Shown here piece after piece: positions 45,501-57,500 of a stretch of DNA of 64,000 nt; within the stretch, counting starts at the first letter, position 1; each line of letters begins with the position of its first letter. Both the position numbers and the translations under genes were made by a program. Origin of the DNA: Acinetobacter sp. TGL-Y2 (lineage in GTDB: Bacteria > Pseudomonadota > Gammaproteobacteria > Pseudomonadales > Moraxellaceae); contig NZ_CP015110.1 of the NCBI RefSeq assembly GCF_001612555.1, positions 1-64,000 of the forward strand. Direction: 5' to 3'. The notes below the pieces were generated by a model. That model ran no database searches, was not told the DNA's origin, and saw nothing but the letters and a program-made list of their open reading frames with translations.

Positions 45501-48500
45501 GCGTGACTGCAGGCAATACCGTCATCAATGGGGCTGGAGTGACAACAGATAAAGTCACTGTAGGCAATGTGACGGTTGACAGCAGTACCAATAAAATCAG
45601 CGGATTAGAAGCAGGCACAGCGGGCAAAGATGCGGTCAACAAAGACCAATTGGATAGCGTACAAGCGGGTGCAACACAAAACACCGATGCCTTGGGCAAC
45701 AGCACCGCAGCCAACTTAGGCGGTGGTGCGACATACGACTCAAGCACAGGTGCGCTCAGTGCACCAAGCTACATCACCAACGATCCAACCACAGGTACTG
45801 CGAACACGGCGAGCAATGTTGGCGATGCGCTGGACAGCTTAAACACAGCGGTGAACAAACCACTGACCTTTAAAGATGCAGCGAGCGGTAGTTCGATCAA
45901 TCCACTGGGCAGCGAATTGGCGATCGTGGGGGACAGCAACATCACCACCACCGTGAGCCAAGGCCAAGCAGCGATTGCACTGAACAAAGACATCAGTTTA
46001 GACAGCGTGACTGCAGGCAATACCGTCATCAATGGGGCTGGAGTGACAACAGATAAAGTCACTGTAGGCAATGTGACGGTTGACAGCAGTACCAATAAAA
46101 TCAGCGGATTAGAAGCAGGCACAGCGGGCAAAGATGCGGTCAACAAAGACCAATTGGACAGCGTACAAGCGGGTGCAACACAAAACACCGATGCCTTGGG
46201 CAACAGCACCGCAGCCAACTTAGGCGGTGGTGCGACATACGACTCAAGCACAGGTGCGCTCAGTGCACCAAGCTACATCACCAACGATCCAACCACAGGT
46301 ACTGCGAACACGGCGAGCAATGTTGGCGATGCGCTGGACAGCTTAAACACAGCGGTGAACAAACCACTGACCTTTAAAGATGCAGCGAGCGGTAGTTCGA
46401 TCAATCCACTGGGCAGCGAATTGGCGATCGTGGGGGACAGCAACATCACCACCACCGTGAGCCAAGGCCAAGCAGTGATTGCACTGAACAAAGACATCAG
46501 TTTAGACAGCGTGACTGCAGGCAATACCGTCATCAATGGGGCTGGAGTGACAACAGATAAAGTCACTGTAGGCAATGTGACGGTTGACAGCAGTACCAAT
46601 AAAATCAGCGGATTAGAAGCAGGCACAGCGGGCAAAGATGCGGTCAACAAAGACCAATTGGACAGCGTACAAGCGGGTGCAACACAAAACACCGATGCCT
46701 TGGGCAACAGCACGGCTGCGAACTTAGGCGGTGGTGCGACATACGACTCAAGCACAGGTGCGCTCAGTGCACCAAGCTACATCACCAACGATCCAACCAC
46801 AGGTACTGCGAACACGGCGAGCAATGTTGGCGATGCGCTGGACAGCTTAAACACAGCGGTGAACAAACCACTGACCTTTAAAGATGCAGCGAGCGGTAGT
46901 TCGATCAATCCACTGGGCAGCGAATTGGCGATCGTGGGGGACAGCAACATCACCACCACCGTGAGCCAAGGCCAAGCAGCGATTGCACTGAACAAAGACA
47001 TCAGTTTAGACAGCGTGACTGCAGGCGATAGCCTTCTCAATACCGATGGCTTAACGATTGTGGGTGGACCAAGCATTACCAAAACGGGCATTGATGCGGC
47101 AGGCAACACCATTAGCAATGTCAAAGATGGTGTGGCGGGCAAAGATGCGGTCAACAAAGACCAATTGGATAGCGTACAAGCGGGTGCAACACAAAACACC
47201 GATGCCTTGGGCAACAGCACGGCTGCGAACTTAGGCGGTGGTGCGACATACGACTCAAGCACAGGTGCGCTCAGTGCACCAAGCTACATCACCAACGATC
47301 CAACCACAGGTACTGCGAACACGGCGAGCAATGTTGGCGATGCGCTGGACAGCTTAAACACAGCGGTGAACAAACCACTGACCTTTAAAGATGCAGCGAG
47401 CGGTAGTTCAACCAATCCACTGGGCAGCGAATTGGCGATTGTGGGGGACAGCAACATCACCACCACCGTGAGCCAGGGCCAAGCAGCAATTGCACTGAAC
47501 AAAGACATCAGTTTAGACAGCGTGACTGCAGGCAATACCGTCATCAATGGGGCTGGAGTGACAACAGATAAAGTCACTGTAGGCAATGTGACGGTTGACA
47601 GCAGTACCAATAAAATCAGCGGATTAGAAGCAGGCACAGCGGGCAAAGATGCGGTCAACAAAGACCAATTGGACAGCGTACAAGCGGGTGCAACACAAAA
47701 CACCGATGCCTTGGGCAACAGCACGGCTGCGAACTTAGGCGGTGGTGCGACATACGACTCAAGCACAGGTGCGCTCAGTGCACCAAGCTACATCACCAAC
47801 GATCCAACCACAGGTACTGCGAACACGGCGAGCAATGTTGGCGATGCGCTGGACAGCTTAAACACAGCGGTGAACAAACCACTGACCTTTAAAGATGCAG
47901 CGAGCGGTAGTTCAACCAATCCACTGGGCAGCGAATTGGCGATTGTGGGGGACAGCAACATCACCACCACCGTGAGCCAGGGCCAAGCAGCAATTGCACT
48001 GAACAAAGACATCAGTTTAGACAGCGTGACTGCAGGCGATAGCCTTCTCAATACCGATGGCTTAACGATTGTGGGTGGACCAAGCATTACCAAAACGGGC
48101 ATTGATGCGGCAGGCAACACCATTAGCAATGTCAAAGATGGTGTGGCGGGCAAAGATGCGGTCAACAAAGACCAATTGGATAGCGTACAAGCGGGTGCAA
48201 CACAAAACACCGATGCCTTGGGCAACAGCACCGCAGCCAACTTAGGCGGTGGTGCGACATACGACTCAAGCACAGGTGCGCTCAGTGCACCAAGCTACAT
48301 CACCAACGATCCAACCACAGGTGCTGCGAACACGGCGAGCAATGTTGGCGATGCGCTGGACAGCTTAAACACAGCGGTGAACAAACCACTGACCTTCAAA
48401 GATGCAGCGAGCGGCAGTTCAACCAATCCACTGGGCAGCGAATTGGCGATTGTGGGGGACAGCAACATCACCACCACCGTGAGCCAGGGCCAAGCAGCAA

Positions 48501-51500
48501 TTGCACTGAACAAAGACATCAGTTTAGACAGCGTGACTGCAGGCAATACCGTCATCAATGGGGCTGGAGTGACAACAGATAAAGTCACTGTAGGCAATGT
48601 GACGGTTGACAGCAGTACCAATAAAATCAGCGGATTAGAAGCAGGCACAGCGGGCAAAGATGCGGTCAACAAAGACCAATTGGATAGCGTACAAGCGGGT
48701 GCAACACAAAACACCGATGCCTTGGGCAACAGCACCGCAGCCAACTTAGGCGGTGGTGCGACATACGACTCAAGCACAGGTGCGCTCAGTGCACCAAGCT
48801 ACATCACCAACGATCCAACCACAGGTACTGCGAACACGGCGAGCAATGTTGGCGATGCGCTGGACAGCTTAAACACAGCGGTGAACAAACCACTGACCTT
48901 TAAAGATGCAGCGAGCGGTAGTTCGATCAATCCACTGGGCAGCGAATTGGCGATCGTGGGGGACAGCAACATCACCACCACCGTGAGCCAAGGCCAAGCA
49001 GCGATTGCACTGAACAAAGACATCAGTTTAGACAGCGTGACTGCAGGCAATACCGTCATCAATGGGGCTGGAGTGACAACAGATAAAGTCACTGTAGGCA
49101 ATGTGACGGTTGACAGCAGTACCAATAAAATCAGCGGATTAGAAGCAGGCACAGCGGGCAAAGATGCGGTCAACAAAGACCAATTGGACAGCGTACAAGC
49201 GGGTGCAACACAAAACACCGATGCCTTGGGCAACAGCACCGCAGCCAACTTAGGCGGTGGTGCGACATACGACTCAAGCACAGGTGCGCTCAGTGCACCA
49301 AGCTACATCACCAACGATCCAACCACAGGTACTGCGAACACGGCGAGCAATGTTGGCGATGCGCTGGACAGCTTAAACACAGCGGTGAACAAACCACTGA
49401 CCTTTAAAGATGCAGCGAGCGGTAGTTCGATCAATCCACTGGGCAGCGAATTGGCGATCGTGGGGGACAGCAACATCACCACCACCGTGAGCCAAGGCCA
49501 AGCAGTGATTGCACTGAACAAAGACATCAGTTTAGACAGCGTGACTGCAGGCAATACCGTCATCAATGGGGCTGGAGTGACAACAGATAAAGTCACTGTA
49601 GGCAATGTGACGGTTGACAGCAGTACCAATAAAATCAGCGGATTAGAAGCAGGCACAGCGGGCAAAGATGCGGTCAACAAAGACCAATTGGACAGCGTAC
49701 AAGCGGGTGCAACACAAAACACCGATGCCTTGGGCAACAGCACGGCTGCGAACTTAGGCGGTGGTGCGACATACGACTCAAGCACAGGTGCGCTCAGTGC
49801 ACCAAGCTACATCACCAACGATCCAACCACAGGTACTGCGAACACGGCGAGCAATGTTGGCGATGCGCTGGACAGCTTAAACACAGCGGTGAACAAACCA
49901 CTGACCTTTAAAGATGCAGCGAGCGGTAGTTCGATCAATCCACTGGGCAGCGAATTGGCGATCGTGGGGGACAGCAACATCACCACCACCGTGAGCCAAG
50001 GCCAAGCAGCGATTGCACTGAACAAAGACATCAGTTTAGACAGCGTGACTGCAGGCGATAGCCTTCTCAATACCGATGGCTTAACGATTGTGGGTGGACC
50101 AAGCATTACCAAAACGGGCATTGATGCGGCAGGCAACACCATTAGCAATGTCAAAGATGGTGTGGCGGGCAAAGATGCGGTCAACAAAGACCAATTGGAT
50201 AGCGTACAAGCGGGTGCAACACAAAACACCGATGCCTTGGGCAACAGCACGGCTGCGAACTTAGGCGGTGGTGCGACATACGACTCAAGCACAGGTGCGC
50301 TCAGTGCACCAAGCTACATCACCAACGATCCAACCACAGGTACTGCGAACACGGCGAGCAATGTTGGCGATGCGCTGGACAGCTTAAACACAGCGGTGAA
50401 CAAACCACTGACCTTTAAAGATGCAGCGAGCGGTAGTTCGATCAATCCACTGGGCAGCGAATTGGCGATCGTGGGGGACAGCAACATCACCACCACCGTG
50501 AGCCAAGGCCAAGCAGTGATTGCACTGAACAAAGACATCAGTTTAGACAGCGTGACTGCAGGCAATACCGTCATCAATGGGGCTGGAGTGACAACAGATA
50601 AAGTCACTGTAGGCAATGTGACGGTTGACAGCAGTACCAATAAAATCAGCGGATTAGAAGCAGGCACAGCGGGCAAAGATGCGGTCAACAAAGACCAATT
50701 GGACAGCGTACAAGCGGGTGCAACACAAAACACCGATGCCTTGGGCAACAGCACGGCTGCGAACTTAGGCGGTGGTGCGACATACGACTCAAGCACAGGT
50801 GCGCTCAGTGCACCAAGCTACATCACCAACGATCCAACCACAGGTACTGCGAACACGGCGAGCAATGTTGGCGATGCGCTGGACAGCTTAAACACAGCGG
50901 TGAACAAACCACTGACCTTTAAAGATGCAGCGAGCGGTAGTTCAACCAATCCACTGGGCAGCGAATTGGCGATTGTGGGGGACAGCAACATCACCACCAC
51001 CGTGAGCCAGGGCCAAGCAGCAATTGCACTGAACAAAGACATCAGTTTAGACAGCGTGACTGCAGGCAATACCGTCATCAATGGGCTGGAGTGACAACAG
51101 ATAAAGTCACTGTAGGCAATGTGACGGTTGACAGCAGTACCATAAATCAGCGGATTAGAAGCAGGCACAGCGGGCAAAGATGCGGTCAACAAAGACCAAT
51201 TGGACAGCGTACAAGCGGGTGCAACACAAAACACCGATGCCTTGGGCAACAGCACCGCAGCCAACTTAGGCGGTGGTGCGACATACGACTCAAGCACAGG
51301 TGCGCTCAGTGCACCAAGCTACATCACCAACGATCCAACCACAGGTACTGCGAACACGGCGAGCAATGTTGGCGATGCGCTGGACAGCTTAAACACAGCG
51401 GTGAACAAACCACTGACCTTTAAAGATGCAGCGAGCGGTAGTTCGATCAATCCACTGGGCAGCGAATTGGCGATCGTGGGGGACAGCAACATCACCACCA

Positions 51501-54500
51501 CCGTGAGCCAAGGCCAAGCAGTGATTGCACTGAACAAAGACATCAGTTTAGACAGCGTGACTGCAGGCAATACCGTCATCAATGGGGCTGGAGTGACAAC
51601 AGATAAAGTCACTGTAGGCAATGTGACGGTTGACAGCAGTACCAATAAAATCAGCGGATTAGAAGCAGGCACAGCGGGCAAAGATGCGGTCAACAAAGAC
51701 CAATTGGATAGCGTACAAGCGGGTGCAACACAAAACACCGATGCCTTGGGCAACAGCACCGCAGCCAACTTAGGCGGTGGTGCGACATACGACTCAAGCA
51801 CAGGTGCGCTCAGTGCACCAAGCTACATCACCAACGATCCAACCACAGGTACTGCGAACACGGCGAGCAATGTTGGCGATGCGCTGGACAGCTTAAACAC
51901 AGCGGTGAACAAACCACTGACCTTTAAAGATGCAGCGAGCGGTAGTTCGATCAATCCACTGGGCAGCGAATTGGCGATCGTGGGGGACAGCAACATCACC
52001 ACCACCGTGAGCCAAGGCCAAGCAGCGATTGCACTGAACAAAGACATCAGTTTAGACAGCGTGACTGCAGGCAATACCGTCATCAATGGGGCTGGAGTGA
52101 CAACAGATAAAGTCACTGTAGGCAATGTGACGGTTGACAGCAGTACCAATAAAATCAGCGGATTAGAAGCAGGCACAGCGGGCAAAGATGCGGTCAACAA
52201 AGACCAATTGGACAGCGTACAAGCGGGTGCAACACAAAACACCGATGCCTTGGGCAACAGCACCGCAGCCAACTTAGGCGGTGGTGCGACATACGACTCA
52301 AGCACAGGTGCGCTCAGTGCACCAAGCTACATCACCAACGATCCAACCACAGGTACTGCGAACACGGCGAGCAATGTTGGCGATGCGCTGGACAGCTTAA
52401 ACACAGCGGTGAACAAACCACTGACCTTTAAAGATGCAGCGAGCGGTAGTTCGATCAATCCACTGGGCAGCGAATTGGCGATCGTGGGGGACAGCAACAT
52501 CACCACCACCGTGAGCCAAGGCCAAGCAGTGATTGCACTGAACAAAGACATCAGTTTAGACAGCGTGACTGCAGGCAATACCGTCATCAATGGGGCTGGA
52601 GTGACAACAGATAAAGTCACTGTAGGCAATGTGACGGTTGACAGCAGTACCAATAAAATCAGCGGATTAGAAGCAGGCACAGCGGGCAAAGATGCGGTCA
52701 ACAAAGACCAATTGGACAGCGTACAAGCGGGTGCAACACAAAACACCGATGCCTTGGGCAACAGCACGGCTGCGAACTTAGGCGGTGGTGCGACATACGA
52801 CTCAAGCACAGGTGCGCTCAGTGCACCAAGCTACATCACCAACGATCCAACCACAGGTACTGCGAACACGGCGAGCAATGTTGGCGATGCGCTGGACAGC
52901 TTAAACACAGCGGTGAACAAACCACTGACCTTTAAAGATGCAGCGAGCGGTAGTTCGATCAATCCACTGGGCAGCGAATTGGCGATCGTGGGGGACAGCA
53001 ACATCACCACCACCGTGAGCCAAGGCCAAGCAGCGATTGCACTGAACAAAGACATCAGTTTAGACAGCGTGACTGCAGGCGATAGCCTTCTCAATACCGA
53101 TGGCTTAACGATTGTGGGTGGACCAAGCATTACCAAAACGGGCATTGATGCGGCAGGCAACACCATTAGCAATGTCAAAGATGGTGTGGCGGGCAAAGAT
53201 GCGGTCAACAAAGACCAATTGGATAGCGTACAAGCGGGTGCAACACAAAACACCGATGCCTTGGGCAACAGCACGGCTGCGAACTTAGGCGGTGGTGCGA
53301 CATACGACTCAAGCACAGGTGCGCTCAGTGCACCAAGCTACATCACCAACGATCCAACCACAGGTACTGCGAACACGGCGAGCAATGTTGGCGATGCGCT
53401 GGACAGCTTAAACACAGCGGTGAACAAACCACTGACCTTTAAAGATGCAGCGAGCGGTAGTTCGATCAATCCACTGGGCAGCGAATTGGCGATCGTGGGG
53501 GACAGCAACATCACCACCACCGTGAGCCAAGGCCAAGCAGTGATTGCACTGAACAAAGACATCAGTTTAGACAGCGTGACTGCAGGCAATACCGTCATCA
53601 ATGGGGCTGGAGTGACAACAGATAAAGTCACTGTAGGCAATGTGACGGTTGACAGCAGTACCAATAAAATCAGCGGATTAGAAGCAGGCACAGCGGGCAA
53701 AGATGCGGTCAACAAAGACCAATTGGACAGCGTACAAGCGGGTGCAACACAAAACACCGATGCCTTGGGCAACAGCACGGCTGCGAACTTAGGCGGTGGT
53801 GCGACATACGACTCAAGCACAGGTGCGCTCAGTGCACCAAGCTACATCACCAACGATCCAACCACAGGTACTGCGAACACGGCGAGCAATGTTGGCGATG
53901 CGCTGGACAGCTTAAACACAGCGGTGAACAAACCACTGACCTTTAAAGATGCAGCGAGCGGTAGTTCAACCAATCCACTGGGCAGCGAATTGGCGATTGT
54001 GGGGGACAGCAACATCACCACCACCGTGAGCCAGGGCCAAGCAGCAATTGCACTGAACAAAGACATCAGTTTAGACAGCGTGACTGCAGGCAATACCGTC
54101 ATCAATGGGGCTGGAGTGACAACAGATAAAGTCACTGTAGGCAATGTGACGGTTGACAGCAGTACCAATAAAATCAGCGGATTAGAAGCAGGCACAGCGG
54201 GCAAAGATGCGGTCAACAAAGACCAATTGGACAGCGTACAAGCGGGTGCAACACAAAACACCGATGCCTTGGGCAACAGCACCGCAGCCAACTTAGGCGG
54301 TGGTGCGACATACGACTCAAGCACAGGTGCGCTCAGTGCACCAAGCTACATCACCAACGATCCAACCACAGGTACTGCGAACACGGCGAGCAATGTTGGC
54401 GATGCGCTGGACAGCTTAAACACAGCGGTGAACAAACCACTGACCTTTAAAGATGCAGCGAGCGGTAGTTCGATCAATCCACTGGGCAGCGAATTGGCGA

Positions 54501-57500
54501 TCGTGGGGGACAGCAACATCACCACCACCGTGAGCCAAGGCCAAGCAGTGATTGCACTGAACAAAGACATCAGTTTAGACAGCGTGACTGCAGGCAATAC
54601 CGTCATCAATGGGGCTGGAGTGACAACAGATAAAGTCACTGTAGGCAATGTGACGGTTGACAGCAGTACCAATAAAATCAGCGGATTAGAAGCAGGCACA
54701 GCGGGCAAAGATGCGGTCAACAAAGACCAATTGGACAGCGTACAAGCGGGTGCAACACAAAACACCGATGCCTTGGGCAACAGCACGGCTGCGAACTTAG
54801 GCGGTGGTGCGACATACGACTCAAGCACAGGTGCGCTCAGTGCACCAAGCTACATCACCAACGATCCAACCACAGGTACTGCGAACACGGCGAGCAATGT
54901 TGGCGATGCGCTGGACAGCTTAAACACAGCGGTGAACAAACCACTGACCTTTAAAGATGCAGCGAGCGGTAGTTCGATCAATCCACTGGGCAGCGAATTG
55001 GCGATCGTGGGGGACAGCAACATCACCACCACCGTGAGCCAAGGCCAAGCAGCGATTGCACTGAACAAAGACATCAGTTTAGACAGCGTGACTGCAGGCA
55101 ATACCGTCATCAATGGGGCTGGAGTGACAACAGATAAAGTCACTGTAGGCAATGTGACGGTTGACAGCAGTACCAATAAAATCAGCGGATTAGAAGCAGG
55201 CACAGCGGGCAAAGATGCGGTCAACAAAGACCAATTGGACAGCGTACAAGCGGGTGCAACACAAAACACCGATGCCTTGGGCAACAGCACGGCTGCGAAC
55301 TTAGGCGGTGGTGCGACATACGACTCAAGCACAGGTGCGCTCAGTGCACCAAGCTACATCACCAACGATCCAACCACAGGTACTGCGAACACGGCGAGCA
55401 ATGTTGGCGATGCGCTGGACAGCTTAAACACAGCGGTGAACAAACCACTGACCTTTAAAGATGCAGCGAGCGGTAGTTCGATCAATCCACTGGGCAGCGA
55501 ATTGGCGATCGTGGGGGACAGCAACATCACCACCACCGTGAGCCAAGGCCAAGCAGTGATTGCACTGAACAAAGACATCAGTTTAGACAGCGTGACTGCA
55601 GGCAATACCGTCATCAATGGGGCTGGAGTGACAACAGATAAAGTCACTGTAGGCAATGTGACGGTTGACAGCAGTACCAATAAAATCAGCGGATTAGAAG
55701 CAGGCACAGCGGGCAAAGATGCGGTCAACAAAGACCAATTGGACAGCGTACAAGCGGGTGCAACACAAAACACCGATGCCTTGGGCAACAGCACCGCAGC
55801 CAACTTAGGCGGTGGTGCGACATACGACTCAAGCACAGGTGCGCTCAGTGCACCAAGCTACATCACCAACGATCCAACCACAGGTACTGCGAACACGGCG
55901 AGCAATGTTGGCGATGCGCTGGACAGCTTAAACACAGCGGTGAACAAACCACTGACCTTTAAAGATGCAGCGAGCGGTAGTTCGATCAATCCACTGGGCA
56001 GCGAATTGGCGATCGTGGGGGACAGCAACATCACCACCACCGTGAGCCAAGGCCAAGCAGCGATTGCACTGAACAAAGACATCAGTTTAGACAGCGTGAC
56101 TGCAGGCGATAGCCTTCTCAATACCGATGGCTTAACGATTGTGGGTGGACCAAGCATTACCAAAACGGGCATTGATGCGGCAGGCAACACCATTAGCAAT
56201 GTCAAAGATGGTGTGGCGGGCAAAGATGCGGTCAACAAAGACCAATTGGATAGCGTACAAGCGGGTGCAACACAAAACACCGATGCCTTGGGCAACAGCA
56301 CGGCTGCGAACTTAGGCGGTGGTGCGACATACGACTCAAGCACAGGTGCGCTCAGTGCACCAAGCTACATCACCAACGATCCAACCACAGGTACTGCGAA
56401 CACGGCGAGCAATGTTGGCGATGCGCTGGACAGCTTAAACACAGCGGTGAACAAACCACTGACCTTTAAAGATGCAGCGAGCGGTAGTTCAACCAATCCA
56501 CTGGGCAGCGAATTGGCGATTGTGGGGGACAGCAACATCACCACCACCGTGAGCCAGGGCCAAGCAGCAATTGCACTGAACAAAGACATCAGTTTAGACA
56601 GCGTGACTGCAGGCAATAGCCTTCTCAATACCGATGGCTTAACGATTGTGGGTGGACCAAGCATTACCAAAACGGGCATTGATGCGGCAGGCAACACCAT
56701 TAGCAATGTCAAAGATGGTGTGGCGGGCAAAGATGCGGTCAACAAAGACCAATTGGATAGCGTACAAGCGGGTGCAACACAAAACACCGATGCCTTGGGC
56801 AACAGCACGGCTGCGAACTTAGGCGGTGGTGCGACATACGACTCAAGCACAGGTGCGCTCAGTGCACCAAGCTACATCACCAATGATCCAACCACAGGTG
56901 CTGCGAACACGGCGAGCAATGTTGGCGATGCGCTGGACAGCTTAAACACAGCGGTGAACAAACCACTGACCTTCAAAGATGCAGCGAGCGGCAGTTCAAC
57001 CAATCCACTGGGCAGCGAATTGGCGATTGTGGGTGACAGCAACATCACCACCACCGTGAGCCAGGGCCAAGCAGCGATTGCACTGAACAAAGACATCAGT
57101 TTAGACAGCGTGACTGCAGGCGATAGCCTTCTCAATACCGATGGCTTAACGATTGTGGGTGGACCAAGCATTACCAAAACGGGCATTGATGCGGCAGGCA
57201 ACACCATTAGCAATGTCAAAGATGGTGTGGCGGGCAAAGATGCGGTCAACAAAGACCAATTGGATAGCGTACAAGCGGGCGCAACACAAAACACCGATGC
57301 CTTGGGCAACAGCACGGCTGCGAACTTAGGCGGTGGTGCGACATACGACTCAAGCACAGGTGCGCTCAGTGCACCAAGCTACATCACCAACGATCCAACC
57401 ACAGGTACTGCGAACACGGCGAGCAATGTTGGCGATGCGCTGGACAGCTTAAACACAGCGGTGAACAAACCACTGACCTTTAAAGATGCAGCGAGCGGCA

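Noticed and set aside
51091..51423. ORF MTTDKVTVGNV...TINQRIRSRH within the adhesin
   Set aside because: It reads the shifted frame between the base losses and then an unrelated frame of the array; an artefact of the indels.
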